From positions 2,542,001-2,606,000 of the forward strand of contig NZ_OY762929.1 in the NCBI RefSeq assembly GCF_963666675.1: 64,000 nt of DNA, given 5' to 3'. Position numbers and translations under genes: made by a program. Under the pieces are notes generated by a model. The model did not search any database. It was not told the DNA's origin and worked only from the letters and a program-made list of their open reading frames with translations. This DNA comes from an uncultured Desulfobacter sp. Lineage in GTDB: Bacteria > Desulfobacterota > Desulfobacteria > Desulfobacterales > Desulfobacteraceae. Shown piece after piece: positions 43,728 to 52,493 of this stretch. Position 1 is the first letter of the stretch, and every line of letters starts with the position of its first letter.

Positions 43728-44797
43728 TCATCTACTGTTTTTTTGATCTGAAATAAAATCCTCTAATTGTTTAACCGCTTCAGTTTTTTCAGAATCATCC
43801 ACAGTATTATACCAATCAAACATTTCTCTTGTAGCATGCCCAGTGATATCCATAGTAACAGTGTCATGGGCACCAGATTTTCTCATATATGTATTGAATG
43901 TATGCCGAAGATCATGCGGCGTGATTCCATTTTTAACATTCCGGCCATATGGGATTCCAATTTTTTGGCAGGTCCTTCTTAAACTATCTCTGATACTTTT
44001 CAAAGGTTTTCCACGATAAAGAAAAACATGGTCATCATCAATATTCCTGGAAATACTTTGAAATATATTTAGAAGAGTATCTGATATTGGTATAAAACGC
44101 TCTTCATCATCCTTGGTTTGATCTTTTTCTAATTCGATACGCCTGTTTTCGAAATCGATCTGTGCCCATTTCAAGGATAGGATCTCCCCCATTCGCATGC
44201 CGGTAAAGAATCCGGTAATAAATATGTTCTTGGCATGAGTTGGAAGGGCTTCTGAAAGTTTTGTGTATTCTTCAATAGTAAGAACCCGCTTTCTTTTATT
44301 CGCTCCCTTTTTAAGAAGCTTCTTTGTCCGCTTGAAAGGTTTTAAGGCATCCCCAGACACCTTGTCATTTTCCCATGCTTTACTGACAACTCTTTTTGCA
44401 ACGGAAATTTCTTGGTCAACATAGCATTTTGATAATCCCTGATCTAATCGCGCTACTTGATAATCTTCTATATCTGCTTGTTTTAAATCAGTTGCAAGCT
44501 TATGGCCAAATACGGCATTGAATGATGCAAGATTGATACATAGGACTTGATATGATGCAAGTTTTTTAATTTTAGGAAGACCAAGGTACCAGTCGGACAA
44601 CTCTTTAAATGTGGATTTTTCCTGGGGAAGCATATCAAAAATACGTCCCTCTTTTTTTTGAACCTTTCTTTTTCCATCAGCCGCTTTTGCATCTTCAATG
44701 GAATATCCAACCAGTTCTTTCCTTTGCTTTCCACCGGGTAACCTATATTGAATGTGGTATTTAATTTTTCCGGATCTTTTAAATTTATCAAGGTCAG
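43728..44797 (-). pseudogene. int: Tyrosine integrase, main part (gene split by transposon)
   Basis: C-terminal 355 codons of a phage-type tyrosine recombinase whose first 26 codons lie at 47815-47892. Visible: catalytic Arg in FFTGMRMGEI, the HDLRH box (HxxR), His in ITGHATREMF and the active Tyr in FDWYNT. Joining 47892-47815 to 44792-43728 (leaving one GTCAG copy) gives a 380-aa integrase in frame. The remaining 3' part opens at an internal ATG 44633 (301 aa), which lacks the arm-binding domain and probably is not functional. It lies against tRNA-Leu, so the island probably integrated at the tRNA 3' end. Confidence 0.9.
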
Positions 44798-44866
44798 TGT
44801 AGATTCCGACGAGCTAATCCCATAAAAATCTCAGGTTTGATTACCCGGCTGGCAATTGATTACAGA

Positions 44867-44898
44867 AAAGCCGGGAGAGCTTTTGCCCTCCCGGCTTT
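44867..44898 (-). terminator. Terminator-like hairpin inside the transposon
   Basis: AAAGCCGGGAG / CTCCCGGCTTT, an 11-bp perfect stem about 70 bp downstream of the ATPase stop, with TTTTC on the minus strand. It is likely the end of the transposon's operon. Confidence 0.6.
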
Positions 44899-44969
44899 AA
44901 TCATGTAGACAGCAGTCTACCGCACTGAGTTATCCCTGGCGCCGGAGTCCCCTCTCAAGCGCTTCCGTT

Positions 44970-45806
44970 TCACTCAGATTCGTTGAACCATTCCGAGTTG
45001 TAAATGAGCTCGGCGGTCACATTTTTTTCATTGTGATAATAGGCCTCCTCAAGACAGATCGTCGCCATATTCATTACGTCCCGTCTGTTTCCCCGGGTGG
45101 AACTTGCGATCAAATCCATTGCTTCTTTGGTAAACAGGTCCGATGGAGCTTGTGCATTTTTAAGACGGATTTCGATAAAATGCTGGGTTTCATACTCGTT
45201 CATGGCATTAATTTTCATAATGCCGGTGAGCCGGGATCGTATCGGTGCCATTGCATAAAGTCGAAGTTGCCTGAACAGAGAGTCGTCCCCGACAAGGATA
45301 AGGGAGGCTGCGCTTCTCTGTTTAGAGGTTTGGACCAGAAGAGAGCAAAGATCCCAGAGGGAGTCGGATTCGATGCGCTGGGCATCATCGACGATCAGCA
45401 CCGGATGACGTGAGTTGGCCTGGTTGGATAAGGATTCAATATGCTGCTGAACCCTTGTAATCAAAGGCATTCCCCGGCTTTTGATATCCACCCCGAGGGT
45501 CTGGGCAAGAATGCGTGTCAGTCCGTTTCTTGGATGACCGGCATAGGGCAGCATAACCGGGAGGTATGCATTTCGATCCAGATCCGATACCAATGCATGA
45601 ATCAAGGTGGTTTTTCCGGTCCCTGAAGGGCCGCACAGTGCGGTGCTTTTGCCATGGTGCAGCAAACGTTTTATGGTATCGAGTTTGCGCAGGTCCTCTT
45701 TGGGTAGCCAGAGTTTGCGCTGTTCATAGGTGTCGGCAAAGGGATGGTACTTCCAGCCAAAAAAATCGGCCATGGGCGCCTGTTCTATGGTATGGGTGTC
45801 TTGCAT
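44970..45806 (-). CDS. ExeA/TnsC-like AAA+ transposition ATPase
   Basis: This 278-aa ATPase has Walker A GPSGTGKTTLI (about 59-69), Walker B VLIVDDAQR (about 135-143) and a C-terminal sensor-type region (STRGNRRDVMNMA). The N-terminus FFGWKYHPFADTYE is typical of ExeA/GspA-type ATPases. As in TnsC/MuB/TniB, such partners select the target and activate the DDE transposase. Its GGGAGGTAATC SD lies in the gap after the transposase gene (2 bp), so the pair is co-transcribed. Confidence 0.85.
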   Translation of the reverse strand: MQDTHTIEQAPMADFFGWKYHPFADTYEQRKLWLPKEDLRKLDTIKRLLHHGKSTALCGPSGTGKTTLIHALVSDLDRNAYLPVMLPYAGHPRNGLTRILAQTLGVDIKSRGMPLITRVQQHIESLSNQANSRHPVLIVDDAQRIESDSLWDLCSLLVQTSKQRSAASLILVGDDSLFRQLRLYAMAPIRSRLTGIMKINAMNEYETQHFIEIRLKNAQAPSDLFTKEAMDLIASSTRGNRRDVMNMATICLEEAYYHNEKNVTAELIYNSEWFNESE

Positions 45807-45808
45807 GA

Positions 45809-47014
45809 TTACCTCCCTCTATATGCGTTTTGGATGGGATCAATTGGTTTGGCCGGTTTCATTTCCGGTCCGTACCAGATTCGGTCAAGGTTCCATGGCA
45901 TAAACCAGATGTCGAGGCGCTGGCCGGGTAAGGCGTCTGCCACCTCATAGGACCGCTTTTTAAGCCTGACGGTATTATTCAGGTAAACTTTGCACCGGCG
46001 CTTCATTCTAAATAAAGGCTCGATATCAATCGTTTCCGGTAGAGGGATGCAGGCACTTTGATGCCCAAGCCGTTTCTGCAAAGGGGTCATGCCCAGGCTG
46101 CTGTGAATACGCCGATGATAAGTCGACAGCCATTGTGAAAAGGCCTTGTTCAACCCGTCCAGAGTATGGGCCGGGGCATTTTTGCCCTCAAGGAACTGAT
46201 CCCGGACGGTCCGGAAGAATCGTTCCACTTTACCCCTTCCCCTGGGTTGGCCCGGCGGCGTATGGATCAGATGGATACCCAGGTTGGCACAAACAAATTT
46301 AAGATGTTTGCTTGCGTAACAGGCCCCGTTGTCCGTATAGAACCGACGCGGTTTGCCATGGGTTCGAACGGTGGCCATCAGTGCCATCATCATTCCCTCG
46401 GTGCCCTCACTGGTAAAAAAACCGGCATGAACCACATATCTTGTGGCATCGTCAATAATGGCATGCAGATAGGTTTTGCGTTTTTGGCTGTTCACTCTGA
46501 TCTTTGGGCCGTGAAGAAAGTCTGCAGTCCACATTTGACCAAAGAACTGATATTGAAAGGGCCGAGCCGGATCATGCACCGTCAAATGGGGATCTCGTTG
46601 AAGGTTGCATGTCCGGGCAAAGCGATAAAGCGTGGAACGGGCCGGAGACTGCATATCCCAGACTTTATCCTGAACCAGCTGTTCGATCAAACGGGCAAAA
46701 GTCCATCTGGGATGTTCCTGCCGCAGTTGAAACAATCGGTCCGAGATCGCCCTGGGTACGGCATGGTGGGTGCCGGTGTTTTTCCTTTGGGCATCGTTTA
46801 ACGCCGGCAGGCCGCCGTTCCGATAACGATAAAACCATTTTCTTAAGGTTTCCGGAGAAAAGGACACAAATTGACCGTCAGGCCGGCGATACTGAACTCC
46901 GGCAATTCTGATCAGTGCCTCCTCCATGGTCTCTACCTCTTCATTTCGATGAAGAAGACTGCTGATAATGCCGTATCGCCAGACAGCGAGATCGGCTGGG
47001 TCAGGTATTGGCAT
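45809..47014 (-). CDS. DDE (rve) transposase
   Basis: This 401-aa transposase has N-terminal HTH domains and an rve/RNase H-like catalytic core: Asp in MWTADFLHGP, Asp in FYTDNGACY, and Glu in GKVERFF with 35 residues between the last two (D35E). The C-terminal segment is beta-rich with basic patches. I start at ATG 47014, which has a perfect AAGGAGG at 7 nt; the frame extends further upstream through the zinc-protein gene but without an SD. It is the main strand-transfer enzyme of the element. Confidence 0.9.
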   Translation of the reverse strand: MPIPDPADLAVWRYGIISSLLHRNEEVETMEEALIRIAGVQYRRPDGQFVSFSPETLRKWFYRYRNGGLPALNDAQRKNTGTHHAVPRAISDRLFQLRQEHPRWTFARLIEQLVQDKVWDMQSPARSTLYRFARTCNLQRDPHLTVHDPARPFQYQFFGQMWTADFLHGPKIRVNSQKRKTYLHAIIDDATRYVVHAGFFTSEGTEGMMMALMATVRTHGKPRRFYTDNGACYASKHLKFVCANLGIHLIHTPPGQPRGRGKVERFFRTVRDQFLEGKNAPAHTLDGLNKAFSQWLSTYHRRIHSSLGMTPLQKRLGHQSACIPLPETIDIEPLFRMKRRCKVYLNNTVRLKKRSYEVADALPGQRLDIWFMPWNLDRIWYGPEMKPAKPIDPIQNAYRGR

Positions 47015-47072
47015 GACCACCTCCTTAATTGATAGTTGGAATTGGTGGCATATCAACATAACCGACTGTAAT

Positions 47073-47570
47073 TTAACAATGTATGTTTTGTGTTGATGGT
47101 AATTTAACCCATCTTCCAGGGAAAAAACTCTGGGAAACATCCCTGGTAAAGTCCGGCCAGAAGGAGGGCGGATCCGGCCCCCATTCGGCAACAGTCTTTT
47201 CCCGGGAAAACCAGGGCATGAATTTTTGAGAAAAGATCCTGAGCCGTTTAGCAACACCCCGGGTGCACCCAAAGAATCTTGCCGTCTGTGCCTGGTTCAT
47301 TCCGGCACTGACCATGGCTGCGCAGCAGCATATCGCCTCAAGGGTGTGACGGACGACCGGCATGATGGATTCAGGAAGAACAGAAAAACTTTTCCATGGA
47401 CACAGGGGCGATTTGCACAAATAGCGCTGAACCCTTATTTCTGTGTCGTCTTGGGGATGATTTCGCGGATAGGTTCCGTTACGGATGGTCAAAGAACTCG
47501 AACAATGGCAGCAACGAACCTGTTGTTTTTCCTTGGCAGATGACTGATTTCTTATTATGCTTTCTTTCAT
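47073..47570 (-). CDS. DUF6431-like zinc-finger/HTH protein of the transposon
   Basis: This 165-aa protein has a zinc ribbon (CCHC then CKSPLC, about residues 20-60) and an HTH-like segment (MNQAQTARFFGCTRGVAKRL, about 110-129) that look suited to bind transposon ends. It is identical to the protein at 63455-63952. DUF6431 is the family name I think fits; its role is not established to my knowledge. Encoded 58 bp upstream of the transposase, on the same strand, in the same transcript. Confidence 0.72.
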   Translation of the reverse strand: MKESIIRNQSSAKEKQQVRCCHCSSSLTIRNGTYPRNHPQDDTEIRVQRYLCKSPLCPWKSFSVLPESIMPVVRHTLEAICCCAAMVSAGMNQAQTARFFGCTRGVAKRLRIFSQKFMPWFSREKTVAEWGPDPPSFWPDFTRDVSQSFFPGRWVKLPSTQNIHC

Positions 47571-47814
47571 AAGCAGGGTCGGGGTTGTGGTGGTGATGGT
47601 TTTGGCGAACTTAATCTATACCACAATCCCCCCCTCTTATCCCCCCCAAAGGGGGGGAGGAGGATGCCAAGGCATCGGGCGGTTCCTGCTGTCTACCGAT
47701 GTGCCTTTTCTTTTTTAAAAAATCTTATTTAACAAGCTCATTATTTTCTCAGAAAATGTAACGATAGGTGGGATTTTTAGATGATATAGAGGTACTGTAG
47801 GGAAAGAATTAACA

Positions 47815-47892
47815 GTCAGCACCGCAACTGCATTTTTTACGTTTTAAACTCTGCTTGTTATTGCATATCGGACATTCTTGCAAAATAGCCAT
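47815..47892 (-). pseudogene. int: Tyrosine integrase, N-terminal part (26 codons)
   Basis: Codons 1-26 of the split integrase: a zinc-ribbon-type start CPICNNKQSLKRKKCSCG with Cys-x2-Cys and Cys-x-Cys. TTTGGAG SD 6 nt before the ATG. The reading frame breaks off at the transposon's GTCAG duplication and resumes at 44792. Confidence 0.92.
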
Positions 47893-47916
47893 GGCATTCT
47901 CCAAAAAAAATTATAA

Positions 47917-48147
47917 TTAGCTCGCCTGGTCGTTTGCAATATGGACAATATTGAAAAAGAGCTTTCCACATCTTTTTTTAGGCTTTATGGGGAACGGGTG
48001 TGGCGCATTTTTTCTTAGCGCGTTATAAATTGATTGAGGCCCTTTCAATCCGTATGCTTTCGCTGTCTCTTCTGCTGTAAGCATCGTTTTTCCAGGGAAC
48101 TGTCTTTTTAGTTCTTCAAGAGTTAATTCAATAACAATATTATTCAT
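47917..48147 (-). CDS. Excisionase/AlpA-like HTH protein, 76 aa
   Basis: A small protein with an MLTAEETAKAYGLKGPQSIYNALRKN segment (about 21-46) that resembles a winged-HTH excisionase/AlpA type. Its stop lies 24 bp before the split integrase start, on the same strand, the usual xis-int layout. It probably controls excision or integrase expression. Its start overlaps the stop of the upstream 81-aa gene (TAATG). Confidence 0.7.
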   Translation of the reverse strand: MNNIVIELTLEELKRQFPGKTMLTAEETAKAYGLKGPQSIYNALRKNAPHPFPIKPKKRCGKLFFNIVHIANDQAS

Positions 48148-48392
48148 TATGCCCTCTTATTTTTTGATAAATGACCTTTGGCTGGGTGGATATGAATTTT
48201 AGAAAAATCCCGGTAATCTCCGGTGCAAAAGAGAGTCGCCATTGGGCACAAGAGATTTTGGGTTCCGGGGTCCCGGGTGACCCGTGAAGGAGTCCCAATG
48301 GCAATCTGGTGTGATACAGAAAATAAAAAAGCAGCGTAAACCTGTGGGAATAGGTTTAGTGCTGCTTTGGTATTTAAAACTGATTGTTGCAT
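48147..48392 (-). CDS. Hypothetical island protein, 81 aa
   Basis: Unrecognised; a hydrophobic patch (FPQVYAAFLFSVSH, about 15-28) and a basic C-terminus. Good SD GGGAGG 5 nt ahead of the ATG and a TAATG overlap with the next gene support translation. Being first in the xis-int operon, it may be a regulator or a small toxin/antitoxin, but nothing in the sequence proves it. Confidence 0.55.
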   Translation of the reverse strand: MQQSVLNTKAALNLFPQVYAAFLFSVSHQIAIGTPSRVTRDPGTQNLLCPMATLFCTGDYRDFSKIHIHPAKGHLSKNKRA

Positions 48393-49107
48393 CTTGAGCC
48401 TCCCTGAGGGAAAACTCAGATGAAATTGGTAGCATGGTTATGGAAACATATTGTTTATGGCCTGTCAAATAATTTCTAAAATGAAGCCAGATACAATATG
48501 TTGTATTTGGGAAGATTCGGCAAAAAGCGACAGATTATAGACATATGTCTCACCCTAACATTCCTAGATTTGAACTTTCTTTTCAGGATGTTAGTGACTT
48601 AGACATTTTTTGATTCCTCCTTTTTCTATAGCACTTTTGGGGTTCCGAAAAGCTGAAAATAGACCCAAAATTCGTATAATTTTAGACGTGATTTGCTTTT
48701 ATTTAAGGCCACTTCGAATAATCGGGTTTTTAAAAAATGAGAGGCTATAAAATCAGCAACTTATGAACCGAATCCTTCAAAAAACAAGCATTATTAGAGG
48801 TAGCCTTAAATTGGTTGTCGCGACCATAAACGATTATAGCTTTTGCGTGAATCCCCTGAACTTTTTTTCTATCCGCGATAGTTTTTAATAAAATGCACCC
48901 AAAATCAACTTAGAATCCAATATATTCAAAGTTGATGAACCTGTAAAAAGTAAAAAATTAACATTTTACAGGTTGCTCATTGCTTCGGGTATTTCTGATG
49001 AAGACTATCGTTCTCTCAATTTTGATTCTTCCGTTTTTTCGTCAGCCATCCCCGCCCGGTCATATTGGGGTTAGAAAAAAGCAAGTTCCTATCAGTTGAC
49101 GGCTATG
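48393..49107. other. Gene-free A/T-rich interval
   Basis: About 715 bp without a credible gene. A perfect inverted repeat AACCTGTAAAA / TTTTACAGGTT lies at 48937-48973, a possible terminator for the TonB receptor gene on the minus strand. Confidence 0.6.
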
Positions 49108-51180
49108 TTAAAATCTTATTGTCGCTTGGACGCCATAAGTAAGAGGTGTTCCCGTTACCGCTTTCTCTACACCGCTGCCCTGGTTGAATATTGTATAGTA
49201 TGTTTCGTCAAAAATATTGTTTATATATGCATTGATATTGATAGACCCGATCTCATATCCCACCCTTGCATTTGCCACCGAATAGTCTGCCTGACTGTAT
49301 TTGTTTTCCTCGTCAAAATAGCTTTTTCCATACCATGTATTTTCAACCCTGATGTACCCTCCCCATGAAGAATTATATTGAATCGCAAGGGCTGCATTAA
49401 ATCTGGGAGCAAATGGGACGTTATTCCCTTCATATTCTATGGTTTCATGCTTTTTAAATTCTGTTTCAAGAATGCCCAAAGATCCTATGATCTGAAGGCC
49501 AATTAAAGGCCGAAGAATTGATTCAATTTCAATCCCCCACATTGTTGCCTCAGCCGCATTCTTTAAACCAAATGTCCCGTCGGGATTAATATACAAGATC
49601 TGGATATCGTCAACTGTTGTATAAAATATGCTCATGTTTGCAATAATTTTTTTATTCAACCAGTTTGTTTTGATACCAGCTTCATATGATAAAGCATATT
49701 CAGGATCATACCGAGCTAAATCTGGAGTGTCCCCCATGGAGGTGGAAGTTGCGTATCCGCCAGCTTTATATCCCCTTGCTATGCTAAGGTAAGTCATAAT
49801 TGACTCATTAGCCCTGTAATTTAAAGCTGCTTTAGGTGAAAAGGTACTCCAGGTTGTAGACTCCTCATAATCAGCAGCGACAACGCCTTTGTTATTGTGG
49901 TAAAAATCCGTTTCCTTTTTATCATAATCGTACCTGAGACCAGCAGTAAAAGTAAACTTTTCAATAAAGCTGTAATCTGCCTGGCCAAAAAGGGAAAAGG
50001 TGTTTGTCTCAAGTTTACTTGTGGTATAATCGTCTGAATAGATCCCTGTGGGAGCACCGGCAGTTCCTGTGTCTTTTTGCATGTTATAATATGTATCTTG
50101 GGTTCCATTAAGATAGAATCCACCCAACAGCCACTGGAAACGGTTATCTTTGTCCACAGAGGTAAAACGAATTTCCTGAATCCATCTATTATCTTCCAAG
50201 TCCATAATACGATGCTTTAAATTGTCTCCTCCGCTTGTGTAGTCTTTGCCTGCATCGGTGTACTTGTCATTGTCAATAAATGCGGTGATGGATGTAATAT
50301 CAGCCCAGGAAGCCTGATGTTTGATCCTTAAAGAATAAACATTATCGGTAGCATCATCCCCTTCTTTAAGGCCTCTGTTTTTAATTTTAAAGGTGTCATA
50401 GGCCGGTACAACCCATGAATCAAAATCGCAATAATAATCGTCCTGGTTTTTGCTTAAAAGGAGATCTGTTTTATCGGAAGGGGTCCATCTTAATTGTAAT
50501 CTGCTTGATGAGATTTCCTCTTCATGGGTATCGGCTCCTTCTTCTTCAATATAGCTGTCACGTATTTGATATGCTCCAGTAAATCCAATAAAAAGTTTAT
50601 CTTTGATAATAGGGCCGCTTACCGCTGCTTTAAACGCTCTTAAATTATAGTTTCCGTATTCTGCTGAAGCTGTTGCCTCCAAAATATCACCAGGCTTTTT
50701 TGTAATTATATTTACAACGCCTCCCGCAGAATTCATTCCATATAAATTCCCCTGGGGGCCTCTTAACACTTCAACCCGCTCAATATTAAAAAGCCCGGTC
50801 CACACACCGGAAAAACCAAAGTTAGGCACATCGTCGATATAAGTACCTACAGCCGGAGAAGAAATAACAAGATTGCTCTGTCCTCTTATGCTCTGATAAC
50901 TGTTTGAACCGTATATTGGGTATATTTCAAAATTCGGAACATAATCGGAGATATCTTTTATTGCATTGATTCCGGCATCATCTATCTGAATGTCATTCAA
51001 TGCGGATACGCTTCCAGGGACATCCTGAATATCTTTTTCTCTTTTATCTGCTGTTACGGTAATTGATTCCAGTTGGATTTCTTTGTTATTACTTTCTTGT
51101 CCAAGGGCAGGCACGCAAAAATTTAAACCTATATATATGAGAATTGACACTCCAATCATCAAGTATTTGCCCGAATTCAT
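49108..51180 (-). CDS. TonB-dependent siderophore-type receptor
   Basis: This 690-aa outer-membrane protein has a signal peptide (residues 1-26, cleavage near ALG-Q), a TonB-box-like ESITVTADKREKDI (about 38-51), a plug domain (PAVGTYIDDVPN, LRGPQGNLYGMNSAGGVVNI, about 111-160) and a beta-barrel ending in the typical aromatic C-terminus IRF. It imports a siderophore or other large metal chelate using TonB energy. The AraC-type gene 243 bp upstream is a likely regulator. Confidence 0.88.
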   Translation of the reverse strand: MNSGKYLMIGVSILIYIGLNFCVPALGQESNNKEIQLESITVTADKREKDIQDVPGSVSALNDIQIDDAGINAIKDISDYVPNFEIYPIYGSNSYQSIRGQSNLVISSPAVGTYIDDVPNFGFSGVWTGLFNIERVEVLRGPQGNLYGMNSAGGVVNIITKKPGDILEATASAEYGNYNLRAFKAAVSGPIIKDKLFIGFTGAYQIRDSYIEEEGADTHEEEISSSRLQLRWTPSDKTDLLLSKNQDDYYCDFDSWVVPAYDTFKIKNRGLKEGDDATDNVYSLRIKHQASWADITSITAFIDNDKYTDAGKDYTSGGDNLKHRIMDLEDNRWIQEIRFTSVDKDNRFQWLLGGFYLNGTQDTYYNMQKDTGTAGAPTGIYSDDYTTSKLETNTFSLFGQADYSFIEKFTFTAGLRYDYDKKETDFYHNNKGVVAADYEESTTWSTFSPKAALNYRANESIMTYLSIARGYKAGGYATSTSMGDTPDLARYDPEYALSYEAGIKTNWLNKKIIANMSIFYTTVDDIQILYINPDGTFGLKNAAEATMWGIEIESILRPLIGLQIIGSLGILETEFKKHETIEYEGNNVPFAPRFNAALAIQYNSSWGGYIRVENTWYGKSYFDEENKYSQADYSVANARVGYEIGSININAYINNIFDETYYTIFNQGSGVEKAVTGTPLTYGVQATIRF

Positions 51181-51422
51181 TTCTTTTTTCTCCTTTCTTG
51201 TTTAATAAATTGGTTAAACAACCACCACAGGACCAATGCGCTGATAGCGGAAAGCATTCGTGGAAAAGCTTATAATTGTATCTGCGACGCCCTGTTTCAT
51301 TTTCACTTGCAAAACTATTTTTTGGAGGACATGCGATCCGGATTTAAGCACAAGAAAGAAATAACTTGATATCGATTAAGGATATTCTTTTAGCGATTGG
51401 AGATATTTTGATTTCTGATGAA

Positions 51423-52421
51423 TTAGGAGCGTAAGGTGCGGATATAACAACTCGGCGTTATGCCAAAATGTTCTTTAAATGCTTTTGTAAAATGGCTGGC
51501 GCTTGAATATCCTACAAGATAAGCCGTCTCGGTTATATTGGTTTCGCCTTCATATAAAATGGTTTTGGCTTTTTTAAGACGCATATTTCGCAAATGACTA
51601 TAAGGGGAGGTATTAAAAATTGCTTTAAAATCCAGTAACAATTGTGTCCTAGATAGGCCAACTGAACGGGAAAGTTCGGAAAGTCCGGGAGGTTTATCCA
51701 TATTGCTTCTCAACAACTGTTCTGCCATGTGAATTTTATCCCGGTTTTTTAGGTTACCGGATAAATTTTGTTTTGCTTCTATGGTTAAAGTATCTATTTG
51801 GTTCAGCTTATGAAAAATAAGTTCCATTGCTTTGGCTTCAAAAAAGAAACGACGTATCAGCCCATGATAAGGACAGAGCAACATTTGTTTGATGATTTGT
51901 TTCATGGAAGATGTGACAACATCAACGTAACGAAAAGGTTCCCATGAGCTCTTTTCAACGAGCTTTCTTAAAGCCTTTGATTGGTAATGCTGCTCTTGCT
52001 CCATGAGAAAGCAGAAGGAATCCGGCTCCATTAAAATGCCAACACTGATAAAACGGAGGTCAGGAACAACCTGATATACTCCTTTCGTTTTCGGAAGGTA
52101 ATAAAAAGCGCTTTGGTTTCCATTGATGGAAAAATCATATTTTATACCTCCTATTTTGACATAGTTTTGTCCTGAAAGGCAAAAACCAAAACCCAGACCC
52201 GGCAATTGTTCGTTTATTTCAGAATCATAGGTTTCAAGGCACTTCATATTTGAAATATAAAGGACTGCACCTGAAAGGAGAGTGAATGTTTTGCTATATC
52301 CATCGCCCAGGTATTTAGGGACTTCGTTGAAAGATTCAAATGATTTGCATTCTTTGCAAATGGATTGATTTTGCCTGATTTCATTGCAGTTTTGTCTGGT
52401 AAGAGTAACGGTCTTCATCAT
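51423..52421 (-). CDS. AraC-family transcriptional regulator
   Basis: This 332-aa protein has an N-terminal ligand region (including GFGFCLSGQNYVKIGG) and a C-terminal double-HTH AraC domain (LSRSVGLSRTQLLLDFKAIF and VGYSSASHFTKAFKEHFGITP, about 245-330). Similar PchR-type regulators activate siderophore receptor genes when the ferric siderophore is present. It lies upstream of the TonB receptor gene on the same strand. An IS element has inserted 72 bp above its start. Confidence 0.85.
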   Translation of the reverse strand: MMKTVTLTRQNCNEIRQNQSICKECKSFESFNEVPKYLGDGYSKTFTLLSGAVLYISNMKCLETYDSEINEQLPGLGFGFCLSGQNYVKIGGIKYDFSINGNQSAFYYLPKTKGVYQVVPDLRFISVGILMEPDSFCFLMEQEQHYQSKALRKLVEKSSWEPFRYVDVVTSSMKQIIKQMLLCPYHGLIRRFFFEAKAMELIFHKLNQIDTLTIEAKQNLSGNLKNRDKIHMAEQLLRSNMDKPPGLSELSRSVGLSRTQLLLDFKAIFNTSPYSHLRNMRLKKAKTILYEGETNITETAYLVGYSSASHFTKAFKEHFGITPSCYIRTLRS

Positions 52422-52493
52422 GATTTAATTTTGATATTCTATGTCAAACACCTAAAATAGGATATTCAACGCAACTTTAATAATAAATTCTGG

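Larger units (their letters stand above)
44798..47814 (-). mobile_element. Three-gene DDE transposon with ExeA-like ATPase, copy 1
   Basis: A 3017-bp element is bounded by TGTAGATTC... (44798) and the inverse of TGTTAATTC... (to 47814), flanked by 5-bp direct repeats GTCAG (44793-44797 and 47815-47819). On the minus strand it encodes a DUF6431-like zinc protein, a D35E transposase and an ExeA/TnsC-like ATPase. TG...CA ends, a 5-bp duplication and an ATPase partner fit the Mu/Tn7/Tn552 type of transposition. It interrupts the integrase gene. An inverted second copy begins at 63211. Confidence 0.93.

Noticed and set aside
43728..44633. A normal 301-aa integrase starting at 44633
   Set aside because: The frame is open and protein-like upstream to the transposon joint and continues at 47815-47892, so this is the 3' part of a split gene, not a separate short integrase.
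45809..47272. Longer transposase start at 47272
   Set aside because: The added 86 residues overlap the zinc-protein gene, lack an SD and look non-coding. ATG 47014 has a perfect AAGGAGG.
48199..48468. Alternative 89-codon frame overlapping the 81-aa island gene
   Set aside because: The 81-aa frame has a better SD and a TAATG overlap with the excisionase-like gene.
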